Below, piece after piece: positions 1-5,889 of a stretch of DNA of 12,308 bases. This stretch comes from Roseiarcus sp050013915. GTDB lineage: Bacteria > Pseudomonadota > Alphaproteobacteria > Rhizobiales > Beijerinckiaceae. The stretch is taken from positions 1-12,308 of the forward strand of contig JBEKEI010000140.1 of assembly GCA_050013915.1 (NCBI GenBank), given 5' to 3'. Within the stretch, counting starts at the first letter, position 1; every line of letters starts with the position of its first letter. Made by a program: the position numbers and the translations under genes. The notes under the pieces were generated by a model, which searched no databases, was not told the origin of the DNA, and worked only from the letters and a program-made list of their open reading frames with translations.

Positions 1-313
<313 letters not shown>

Positions 314-454
314 AATTGAGATCTTTGACCTGACTGGTCACTTTGCGCAACCTCTCGGTTGGCGCTTCTCATTGACGAGTTCCGAGCACATCTGCCATTG
401 ACCGAAGCCGCCGGCACGATGAACTCTTATACGTGACCGTCAGAGTATCTCTTC

Positions 455-478
455 GATCGCCCTTTTGAGGGAGCGATC
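455..478 (-). other. rrn leader hairpin downstream of boxA
   Basis: GATCGC and GCGATC on the minus strand are perfectly complementary and enclose TCCCTCAAAAGG, which can add 2-3 further pairs with a small bulge. It lies between boxA and the 16S 5' end. No T-run follows. Confidence 0.45.
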
Positions 479-522
479 CGCAAGGACTCCGCCGTCCACG
501 TTTCTCTTTCTTCCTATTCAAT

Positions 523-534
523 TGTCAAACAGCA
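523..534 (-). promoter_or_regulatory. rrn boxA antitermination element
   Basis: The minus strand reads TGCTGTTTGACA followed by ATTG, close to the boxA of the E. coli rrn leader (TGCTCTTTAACA followed by ATTT). In the family boxA RNA binds NusB-S10 to build the rRNA antitermination complex. It lies about 210 nt upstream of the 16S 5' end and about 136 nt downstream of the inferred start site. The embedded TTGACA has no partner -10, so I do not read it as a promoter. Confidence 0.75.
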
Positions 535-540
535 AAAGTT

Positions 541-571
541 CCAGCGCGGACTTTCGTCCCCGAAAAGCCGG
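541..571 (-). other. rrn leader stem-loop just upstream of boxA
   Basis: On the minus strand GGAC-GAAA-GTCC forms a perfect inner stem with a GNRA tetraloop. CCGGC and GCTGG can form an outer stem with one G-T wobble. It ends about 6 nt before boxA, where leader structures commonly present the antitermination site. Confidence 0.5.
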
Positions 572-581
572 ACCGATTTTG

Positions 582-599
582 CCCGACCTTTCGGTCAGG
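582..599 (-). other. rrn leader hairpin with GAAA tetraloop
   Basis: On the minus strand CCTGACC and GGTCGGG form a 7-bp stem (one G-T wobble) closed by a GAAA tetraloop. There is no T-run after it, so it is not an intrinsic terminator. It sits between the promoter and boxA. Confidence 0.55.
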
Positions 600-676
600 T
601 GGTTCGATACCCGAGATACTCTCGAAAACCAGATGGCTAATCGACCGCCCAAGGCGTCGTCGCCGTCGGTGTGCGG

Positions 677-705
677 TTTATAGGAGCGCGCTTCGGGGCT
701 GTCAA
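677..705 (-). promoter_or_regulatory. rrn operon promoter (near-consensus sigma-70 type)
   Basis: On the minus strand TTGACA (705-700) is followed after exactly 17 nt by TATAAA (682-677). This is a perfect -35, a one-mismatch -10 and ideal spacing. Transcription should start near 670 and run leftwards into the leader and 16S gene. Such a strong match is unusual in a GC-rich alphaproteobacterium and fits an rRNA promoter. Confidence 0.88.
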
Positions 706-723
706 ACATTTTTTCAAAAAATC
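706..723 (-). promoter_or_regulatory. UP-like A/T-rich element upstream of the rrn -35
   Basis: Directly upstream of the -35 the minus strand has a run of six T, a G and six A (708-720). This quasi-palindromic A/T tract is out of character with its GC-rich surroundings. Its position (-36 to about -53) is where the alpha subunit C-terminal domains contact UP elements of rRNA promoters. Function is inferred from position and composition. Confidence 0.65.
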
Positions 724-857
724 TTCACGCCGTCGACCACCCGCCAGCGCTCGCGGCGAACCAGAGCGCGGCGCGATCGCAAGACGTCCGGCGGCCCTAC
801 AAGCGCCATGGTTTGGCCCGAGGGCTCGGCGGCGGGGGTCCGACGAGCCCGCGCGGC

Positions 858-885
858 TTGACGGGGCCGGCCCGGCGGCTAACGT
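858..885 (+). promoter_or_regulatory. possible promoter of the M23 peptidase gene
   Basis: TTGACG (858-863) is followed after 16 nt by TAACGT (880-885), which would start transcription near 892, about 57 nt before the TTG start codon. The -10 is a weak match and the spacer contains a GGGCCGGCCC palindrome, so this is only the best candidate in the 724-948 gap. I see nothing else in that gap. Confidence 0.25.
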
Positions 886-948
886 CCCGCCCCGCCGCTT
901 TCCGGACGACGCGCGGCTTTCGGGTTTGATCCATGGAGCACAGAAACA

Positions 949-2946
949 TTGGCCGCGCTTGATGCGACTGGGTCGCGCCGTACGGATCGCCTGCGCGCGG
1001 TCCTCGATCTCGGGCGCGAGGCGCCGATCGATTCCGGCGCCAGGCGGTTGCACGCGCTGGACCGGCGCGGAATCTCTTACCGCTGGCTGTTCGGCGCCGT
1101 TCTCACCGGCTTTTGCGGCGTCGCTCTCATCGGCTCGGCGCTGTATCTGGGCCTCGACAGCCAGTCCAATTTCGCCCAGGCGCCGGAAATCGCCGTTCCG
1201 CAGCGTCACGAGGGCGCACAGGAGCAAGGGGTCAACCCCGGCAAGGGCGACCGGCTCGTGCGTCCCGTCGACATCGTCGCCGCCAAGCAGACTTTCAAGG
1301 CGCCCACGACCATTCGCATCGGCGACAAGGAAGTCGTCAAGGCGCGCGCTTTCACGCTGGTCGCCACGACGCTGACCCTGACGCCGACGGGTTTCGCCGA
1401 CGCGGTGCCGGAATTCAACCCGCTGAAGCTTACCGCCGGCACCGCCGAACAGCCCGATCCGCCCGCCGACCCGGGGCCCATGCAGGACGACGCCGAAGTC
1501 GCCTTTTCGACCCGCGACCTGACCGCCGACGACGCCGCGTCGCTGAAGGGCGAGCTGACGCTGGCGGAGGCGCAGGCCCAGGTCGTCGAGTCGATCCGCG
1601 CCGCGGCCATCGCCGGCGCCAAGGCGCCCCTGCCGCTGCCCCCGCAGATGCTGCTGATGCGCACGAGCCGCGCCGGACTCGATCCCGTCGGCGCGCTCGG
1701 CTACGCCGTGACCGGCAATGTCGGCGCCAACGCGCCGTTCTCCTCGATCGAGGTTCGCATGGTGCCGGAGAACGTCACCAATGCGGAGCGCGCCCGCGCC
1801 GCGCCCGGCCAGTCCGGCGCCTCCGAAAGGCTGGTGGTCGTGCGCCACGGCGAGACCATGGAGGACATCCTGCGCGCTTCCGGCGCCTCGCGCGAGACGA
1901 TCGGAGCCATCGTGGCGGCTTTCGGCGCCAAGAGGGGCGAGGCGATCGTCGGCGAGGGCCAGAAGGTGATCCTCCAATATGACGAATCCTCGCAGCCGGA
2001 CCGGATCGGCCGGATTTCCATCTATTCGGAGGAGCAGCTCAAAGCGACGATCGCGATCAACGACGCCGGCGCCTATGTCCCGGTGACCATGCCCGCCCCG
2101 GCGCCGCGCAAGACCGCGAGCGACGACGAGCAGGACGAAGGCGGCATGAGTCTCTACCAGAGCTTTTTCGAGACCGCGCTCAAGCAGAGCATCCCGCGCC
2201 CGATCATCGACCAGATGGTCAAGGCGTTCGCCAACGACGTCGATTTCCAGCGCGCGACCGCGGCGGGCGATTCGGTCGAGGCCTTCTATTCGGAACCCGA
2301 CGAAATCGACGACCACGCCGAATTGCTCTACGCTACGGTGACCGCGCATGAGCAGACGTTCCGCTACTACCGGTTCGAGACGCCAGACGACCGTCTGGTC
2401 GACTATTACGACGAGAACGGGCGGTCGGTACGCAAGTTTCTCATCCGCAAGCCGATCGTCGCCGGCGAGCTTCGCTCGGGGTTCGGCATGCGCTATCACC
2501 CGATCCTGCGCTACGCGCGCATGCATACCGGCGTCGACTGGTCGAACGCGATCGGCACGCCGATCCTGGCGGCCGGCAACGGCACGATCCTCAAGGCCGA
2601 GTTCACCTCGGGCTACGGCCGGCGCGTCGAGATCCAGCACGCCAACGGCTACGTCACGACCTATTCGCACATGTCCGGCTTCGCGCGCGGGGTCACGCCC
2701 GGCGCACGGGTCACCCAGGGCCAGGTGATCGGCTATCTCGGCCAGTCCGGTCTGGCGACCGGCCCGCATCTGCACTACGAAGTGATCGTCAACGGCCGCT
2801 TCGTCGATCCCATGGCGATCAGGCTCGCGCGGACGCGCGAATTCGACGGCAAGATGCTCGCCGCGTTCAAACGGGAACGGGACCGCATCGACGGCCTGCT
2901 CGCCCAGGCGCCCAATGCCGGGCCGGCGCAGGCGAAGGTCAACTGA
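949..2946 (+). CDS. membrane-anchored M23 family metallopeptidase (peptidoglycan endopeptidase)
   Basis: This 665-aa protein has a short basic cytoplasmic N-terminus, one transmembrane segment (about residues 46-68), a long low-complexity periplasmic linker, a LysM/OapA-like segment (about 293-345, beginning with VVVRHGETMEDIL) and a C-terminal M23 (LytM) domain (about 505-630). The zinc site is complete: H526 and D530 in MHTGVDW, H574 in YSHMSG, and H607/H609 in GPHLHYE. Family members cut peptide cross-links in peptidoglycan, so it probably acts in the periplasm on cell-wall growth or division. The TTG start at 949 has GGAG ten bases upstream (935-938); the nearby ATG at 933 is in another frame and stops after nine codons. 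It diverges from the rRNA operon and converges with gluQ, sharing 8 bp. The endopeptidase assignment is firm at family level; the exact bond and partners are not known. Confidence 0.93.
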   Translation: MAALDATGSRRTDRLRAVLDLGREAPIDSGARRLHALDRRGISYRWLFGAVLTGFCGVALIGSALYLGLDSQSNFAQAPEIAVPQRHEGAQEQGVNPGKGDRLVRPVDIVAAKQTFKAPTTIRIGDKEVVKARAFTLVATTLTLTPTGFADAVPEFNPLKLTAGTAEQPDPPADPGPMQDDAEVAFSTRDLTADDAASLKGELTLAEAQAQVVESIRAAAIAGAKAPLPLPPQMLLMRTSRAGLDPVGALGYAVTGNVGANAPFSSIEVRMVPENVTNAERARAAPGQSGASERLVVVRHGETMEDILRASGASRETIGAIVAAFGAKRGEAIVGEGQKVILQYDESSQPDRIGRISIYSEEQLKATIAINDAGAYVPVTMPAPAPRKTASDDEQDEGGMSLYQSFFETALKQSIPRPIIDQMVKAFANDVDFQRATAAGDSVEAFYSEPDEIDDHAELLYATVTAHEQTFRYYRFETPDDRLVDYYDENGRSVRKFLIRKPIVAGELRSGFGMRYHPILRYARMHTGVDWSNAIGTPILAAGNGTILKAEFTSGYGRRVEIQHANGYVTTYSHMSGFARGVTPGARVTQGQVIGYLGQSGLATGPHLHYEVIVNGRFVDPMAIRLARTREFDGKMLAAFKRERDRIDGLLAQAPNAGPAQAKVN

Positions 2947-3826
2947 TCTCGACGCGCAGGGCGCCCGCGCGCGGCGCGCAGAAGCCGAGCGCCGCGCGAA
3001 CCTCCTCGGGGTCGACCCCGTCGCGGCGCAAGGCGTCGAGCGAGGTCGCGCGCGCGCTCTTGGACAGCTTGGCGCCGACGGCGTCGCGAACGAGGCGGTG
3101 GTGGCGGTAGACCGGGGCCGGCAGGCCGAGCAGCCGCTGCAGCAGACGGTGCGCCGACGTCGCGTGATAGAGATCGCGCCCGCGCATGACGTCGCTGACG
3201 CCCTGCAGTGAGTCGTCGACGACGACGGCCAGATGATAGCTCGCCGACGCATCCCGGCGCTTCAGCACGAAATCGCCCCACGCCGCCGGCGCGGCGCGAA
3301 CCCGCGTCTCTTCCGTCCCCTCGCCATATTCGCGCCACTCGAGATCGGCGGGCGCGAGCGCCAGGGCGCGCGCCATGTCAAGCCGGACGGCCGCGGCCTC
3401 CCGGCCGGCCAGCCGGGCCGCGCCCGCCGCCGCGGTCAAGCGACGACAGGTCCCCGGATAGCGCGGCGCACCGTCGGGATCGCGGGCGCCCGCGGCGGCG
3501 CGAGCGACATCGCCCCGGCTGCAGAAACAGGGGTACGCGAGTCCGCGCGAGGCAAGCACGTCCAGCGCGGCGGCGTAATCGGCGCCGTGCTCGCTCTGGC
3601 GGCGCGGCGGCGCGGCGAACACGAGGCCGAGCCAGCCGAGGTCGGCGACGATCGCGCGCTCATACTCAGGCCTGCAGCGCATGGGATCGATGTCCTCGAA
3701 GCGCAGCAACAAGCGTCCGGCGGCCGCCGCCGCTGCCGTCGCATTGAGCAGCGCGGAATAGGCGTGGCCGAGATGCAGGAGCCCGTTCGGCGAAGGCGCA
3801 AAGCGGAAGACCCGTCCGGCCGTCAA
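2939..3826 (-). CDS. gluQ: glutamyl-Q tRNA(Asp) synthetase (GluQRS)
   Basis: This 295-aa protein is a shortened paralogue of glutamyl-tRNA synthetase that keeps the catalytic half and lacks the anticodon-binding domain. Visible landmarks are FAPSPNGLLHLGH with the HIGH-type signature at H18-H21, the family's zinc-binding pattern C100, C102, Y123 and C127, and KLSKS (243-247) as the KMSKS loop. The enzyme activates glutamate and attaches it to the queuosine base at position 34 of tRNA(Asp). The start is TTG at 3826: an in-frame TAG lies only four codons upstream (3836-3838) and no later start would keep the first strand and HIGH motif. No strong Shine-Dalgarno sequence is visible. The stop lies inside the 3' end of the convergent M23 gene. 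The usual enterobacterial neighbour dksA is absent here. Confidence 0.95.
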   Translation of the reverse strand: MTAGRVFRFAPSPNGLLHLGHAYSALLNATAAAAAAGRLLLRFEDIDPMRCRPEYERAIVADLGWLGLVFAAPPRRQSEHGADYAAALDVLASRGLAYPCFCSRGDVARAAAGARDPDGAPRYPGTCRRLTAAAGAARLAGREAAAVRLDMARALALAPADLEWREYGEGTEETRVRAAPAAWGDFVLKRRDASASYHLAVVVDDSLQGVSDVMRGRDLYHATSAHRLLQRLLGLPAPVYRHHRLVRDAVGAKLSKSARATSLDALRRDGVDPEEVRAALGFCAPRAGALRVEIS

Positions 3827-4109
3827 GGCGCCCGCCTATTGCTTCGCGATCGCGGCGAAATCGCGCGCGCCCGGCGCCTCGAGAGCGGGTGAGAACCCGG
3901 CGAACCCGGCCCCTCCGCAAAGGCCGCCGGGAACCCTCGCGATCCCGTTCCGCGCGGGTTCGGCGGTTCGCGTCGCCGCGAAACTCCAGGGAGCGAGGAG
4001 AACCGGCGCGGCGCGAACCATGGGCGAATCTCATCGGTAGCCGATTGCATCATAGCAGGCCAGCCGCGCCGCGGGTGACTCTGGACGGGCGAAGCGTTCA
4101 CCTCCAGCA
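3827..4109. other. intergenic stretch rich in small inverted and tandem repeats
   Basis: No convincing gene lies between the gluQ start and the palindrome at 4110. It holds a tandem 9-mer GAACCCGGC (3893-3901 and 3902-3910), an inverted pair CGAACCCG (3901-3908) / CGGGTTCG (3955-3962), and a perfect hairpin TTCGCG-TCGC-CGCGAA (3967-3982). These could be the upstream control region of gluQ on the minus strand, an uncharacterised structured RNA, or chance in GC-rich DNA. I saw no clear promoter on either strand. Confidence 0.4.
3967..3982. repeat. perfect 6-bp hairpin TTCGCG-TCGC-CGCGAA
   Basis: The arms 3967-3972 and 3977-3982 are perfectly complementary around a 4-nt loop, 141 nt upstream of the gluQ start. 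There is no T-run on either side, so a terminator role is unlikely. Confidence 0.4.
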
Positions 4110-4127
4110 TGTCACGATGTAGTGACA
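4110..4127. promoter_or_regulatory. palindromic operator-like site TGTCAC-N6-GTGACA
   Basis: Two perfect 6-bp arms (4110-4115 and 4122-4127) flank a 6-nt centre (GATGTA), a geometry typical of dimeric helix-turn-helix regulators. It ends 4 nt before the GTG of the 45-codon ORF, and 144 nt before the ATG of the TfoX-like ORF. The arms do not match the classic CRP (TGTGA-N6-TCACA) or FNR half-sites exactly. It may instead form a small RNA hairpin. The regulator is not identifiable from this window. Confidence 0.45.
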
Positions 4128-4131
4128 GGAC

Positions 4132-4269
4132 GTGGCGGAGGACTTCGAGCGCGTCCGCTCCTCCGGCGCCCGCGCGTTCGGCGCGCTCGACGACGCGAGG
4201 GTCGCGATGTTCGTTGAAGGCCGGACGGACCTACTCGAGCGGCGGCTGGCGCGCTTTCTAGGAGAATGA
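4132..4269 (+). CDS. possible 45-aa protein, translationally coupled to the next ORF
   Basis: A GTG at 4132 opens a 45-codon frame. Its TGA stop (4267-4269) overlaps the ATG at 4266 as ATGA and lies just before the ATG at 4272, a layout typical of coupled genes. The product is charged and looks helical (FERVRSSGARAF near the N-terminus, RTDLLERRLARFL at the C-terminus). An in-frame TGA at 4123-4125 limits any extension upstream. No Shine-Dalgarno sequence is obvious before the GTG, and the palindrome at 4110-4127 would occupy that space. I do not recognise the protein. It could be the surviving C-terminal end of a longer gene, a small regulator, or a chance frame. Confidence 0.35.
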   Translation: MAEDFERVRSSGARAFGALDDARVAMFVEGRTDLLERRLARFLGE

Positions 4270-4271
4270 CG

Positions 4272-4754
4272 ATGACCGGCGCCGCGATCGTCCACGACCT
4301 CGTCCTGTTCGACGGGCTCATGGAGGCGATGCCCTGGATCGATCGCGAACTCCGCGCGCGACGGATGTTCGGCTGTCCGGCCGCCTTTGTCGCCGGCCGG
4401 CTCGCATTCTGCGTCCATGAGAATTCCGTCGGGGTGAAGATTCCCGAAGCGCGCGACGAAATCTCGCCGACCGCGCGGCGAGGCATCACGGGCCGCGGTC
4501 CCGCAGGCGGCGATTTGCGCCAGCGCGCCGCGGTACTTCACCGCGACGGCGCCGGCAGCCGTTTCCAGACGACGCCGTCGGTCCACCGAATCGTCGTTCG
4601 GTCGTTCGACAGCGCGCCGAGCTTGTTGAAACACGCGATCGAATCGGCCGCGAGCAACCGGCCGCGGAAGAGGCCGCCCAGTTCGTTCATGCAATCGGCG
4701 GCGTCGCCGTTGATTTCGATGCCCGGGTCGACGTCGGTCATGCGGCAGCCGTAG
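4272..4754 (+). CDS. TfoX/Sxy N-terminal-domain-like protein with aberrant C-terminal half (possible gene remnant)
   Basis: The first ~60 residues resemble TfoX_N-like proteins: a predicted helix, then RRMFGCPAAFVAGRL (about 30-44), then FCVHENSVGVKIPEA (about 46-60), matching the family pattern of a methionine-phenylalanine-glycine turn followed by paired strands. From about residue 65 the 160-aa frame becomes Arg/Ser/Pro-rich and shows no continuation I recognise. From residue ~90 it lies antisense to the signal-peptide gene at 4538-4873. I also read the other two plus frames from 4447 onwards and found no missing C-terminus there, so this looks truncated rather than simply frameshifted. 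AGGAG at 4260-4264, 7 nt before ATG 4272, supports this start over the ATG at 4266. The function of this TfoX-like subgroup is not known; competence regulation should not be assumed. Confidence 0.4.
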   Translation: MTGAAIVHDLVLFDGLMEAMPWIDRELRARRMFGCPAAFVAGRLAFCVHENSVGVKIPEARDEISPTARRGITGRGPAGGDLRQRAAVLHRDGAGSRFQTTPSVHRIVVRSFDSAPSLLKHAIESAASNRPRKRPPSSFMQSAASPLISMPGSTSVMRQP

Positions 4755-4873
4755 ACGCAGCGGTAGACGCCGGCGATCGATGCGGCGCCGTCCGCGCGCG
4801 CCGGGCCGAGGCCCGCGATCAGCGCGAGGACCGCGAGCGGGGCGGAGCGGGACTTGAAATGCGCGACAGCCAT
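4538..4873 (-). CDS. small secreted protein with four cysteines, function unknown
   Basis: This 111-aa protein begins with a clear signal peptide: basic n-region MAVAHFKSR, a hydrophobic core PLAVLALIAGLG and a likely signal peptidase I cleavage after ARA (residue 27). The mature ~84-aa part has cysteines at 39, 43, 61 and 81, in YRCVYGCRM, ADCMNELGG and ACFNKLG, an even number suited to two disulfide bonds in the periplasm. It ends with a WTDGVVWKRL motif. The pattern reads as a conserved small alphaproteobacterial envelope protein, but I cannot name a family. I chose ATG 4873 because the signal peptide starts there and AGGA (4879-4882) lies 5 nt upstream; the frame stays open to 5182, but that part is Arg/Pro-rich and antisense to the glycosylase gene. 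It is divergent from the glycosylase. Confidence 0.7.
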   Translation of the reverse strand: MAVAHFKSRSAPLAVLALIAGLGPARADGAASIAGVYRCVYGCRMTDVDPGIEINGDAADCMNELGGLFRGRLLAADSIACFNKLGALSNDRTTIRWTDGVVWKRLPAPSR

Positions 4874-4917
4874 GCGATTCCTGGACCGGTGGATGCGTGT
4901 GGAGGTTGGGCCCCCGA

Positions 4918-4954
4918 CCCGCCGCCGAGTCCAAGCTTGCGCGAAGGCGGCGGG
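4918..4954. repeat. 9-bp perfect inverted repeat in the divergent intergenic region
   Basis: CCCGCCGCC (4918-4926) and GGCGGCGGG (4946-4954) are exact reverse complements separated by 19 nt. They lie in the 121-bp space between the divergently transcribed secreted-protein and glycosylase genes. It could form a stem-loop in the glycosylase 5' leader. Repetitive GCC triplets make chance more likely than usual. No convincing -10/-35 pair was found in this space. Confidence 0.35.
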
Positions 4955-4994
4955 CCGTGACACCCTGCGCACCCGGCCGACCGAGGGACTGCGG

Positions 4995-5855
4995 ATGCGC
5001 GGCGAGCTTCCACGAAAAGGCGCCAAAGGCAAGCGGCCGCCGAAGTCGCGGGTCCCGGCCAAGAAGCCGGCCAGGAAGAAAGTCGAGCCGAAACGCGCCT
5101 CGAAGCCCGGACCGAGCGCAAAGACGCGCCCCGGCGAGCCCCGCGCCCGCGCGGCGCCCGCCGGCGCGCTCCGACCCGCCATCCTCTACCACCCCGGCCC
5201 GCTGATCGACAGCGAGCTGGCGTTGGAGGCGGCAACCGCGCGCCTGCTCGCGCTCGATCCCGAAGTCGTCGGACTGCTGGTCGCGATCGGCGGCGCGCCG
5301 CCGCTCCGCCGGCAGCCGCCGGGCTTTGCCGGACTGGCGCGCATCATCGTCTCGCAGCAGGTATCGACAGCGAGCGCCAATGCGATCTTCGCGCGCGTCG
5401 AGACCAGTCTCGCCCCGCTGTGCGCGCAGAGCCTGATCGTCGCCGACGATGCGGCCTTGCGCGCCTGTGGGCTGTCGGCGCCCAAGATGCGCGCGTTGCG
5501 GGCGCTCGCCGAGGCGGACGCGCAGGGCCGGCTCGACCTGACCGGGCTGGGCGCGCTCGGCGCCGAGGACGCGCATCGCGCGCTGGTCGCGGTCAAGGGC
5601 ATAGGCCCGTGGACGGCCGATATTTTCCTGCTGTTCTGCCTGGGCCATCCCGACGCCTTTCCTGCAGGCGATCTCGCCTTGCAGGAAGCCGCCAGGCTCG
5701 CGCTCGGCCTGAAGAAACGACCCGACGCGCGCGGGCTGGAAGCGATCGCCGAGCGCTGGCGGCCGCTGCGCGCAGTCGCGGCGCGCGCGCTGTGGGCCTA
5801 TTATCGCGTCGCGCGCCGGCGTTCAGGCATGGCGCTCGAAGGCGCGGCGGGTTAG
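4995..5855 (+). CDS. AlkA-type DNA-3-methyladenine glycosylase with lysine-rich N-terminal tail
   Basis: This 286-aa protein has two parts. Residues 1-60 are a basic, Lys/Arg/Pro/Ala-rich and probably disordered tail (GAKGKRPPKS, PAKKPARKK). From about residue 68 there is an HhH-GPD fold: FAGLARIIVSQQVSTASA (about 110-127), the helix-hairpin-helix VKGIGPWTAD (K201-D209) and the catalytic aspartate D226 in FPAGDLALQ. Family enzymes cut the N-glycosidic bond of alkylated purines such as 3-methyladenine in base excision repair. The start at ATG 4995 has GAGGGA 6 nt upstream; a start at 4854 would overlap the divergent gene and add no recognisable domain. The esterase gene follows after 34 nt and may be co-transcribed. 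No Ada-like domain is present. The tail is not part of the canonical fold. Confidence 0.9.
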   Translation: MRGELPRKGAKGKRPPKSRVPAKKPARKKVEPKRASKPGPSAKTRPGEPRARAAPAGALRPAILYHPGPLIDSELALEAATARLLALDPEVVGLLVAIGGAPPLRRQPPGFAGLARIIVSQQVSTASANAIFARVETSLAPLCAQSLIVADDAALRACGLSAPKMRALRALAEADAQGRLDLTGLGALGAEDAHRALVAVKGIGPWTADIFLLFCLGHPDAFPAGDLALQEAARLALGLKKRPDARGLEAIAERWRPLRAVAARALWAYYRVARRRSGMALEGAAG

Positions 5856-5889
5856 ACCGGCGCCCCGCAGGACCTTTTTGGAGCGCCGC

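Larger units (their letters stand above)
314..670 (-). other. rrn operon leader (transcribed spacer upstream of 16S)
   Basis: This ~355-nt stretch lies between the inferred transcription start (about 670) and the 16S 5' end and has no credible coding sequence. It is less GC-rich than the rest of the window. It contains boxA (523-534), a following purine-rich tract with GAAAGAGAAACGTGGAC, which I recognise as typical of rhizobial rrn leaders, and several hairpins listed separately. Two 10-nt arms, AGAGTATCTC (complement of 613-622) and GAGATACTCT (complement of 442-451), can pair across the boxA region in the RNA. Its role is inferred from rrn leaders in general: antitermination loading and RNase III or assembly functions. 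Confidence 0.85.

Noticed and set aside
523..528. TTGACA in the rrn leader as a second -35 box
   Set aside because: No -10-like hexamer lies 16-18 nt downstream, and the sequence around it matches boxA.
637..3252. 871-codon open frame on the minus strand antisense to the M23 peptidase
   Set aside because: It runs through the 3' part of gluQ in another frame, the rrn promoter and the whole M23 gene. Its composition is Arg/Ala/Gly/Asp repeats without a recognisable domain. Long antisense frames are expected opposite high-GC3 genes.
3836..4021. 61-codon minus-strand ORF ending 9 nt before the gluQ start
   Set aside because: It has no Shine-Dalgarno sequence, no recognisable motif and weaker third-position GC bias than neighbours. 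It overlaps the repeat cluster at 3893-3982. A real leader peptide cannot be ruled out.
4854..4994. Earlier start of the glycosylase at 4854
   Set aside because: It would overlap the divergent secreted-protein gene and includes no domain. GAGGGA is well placed for ATG 4995.
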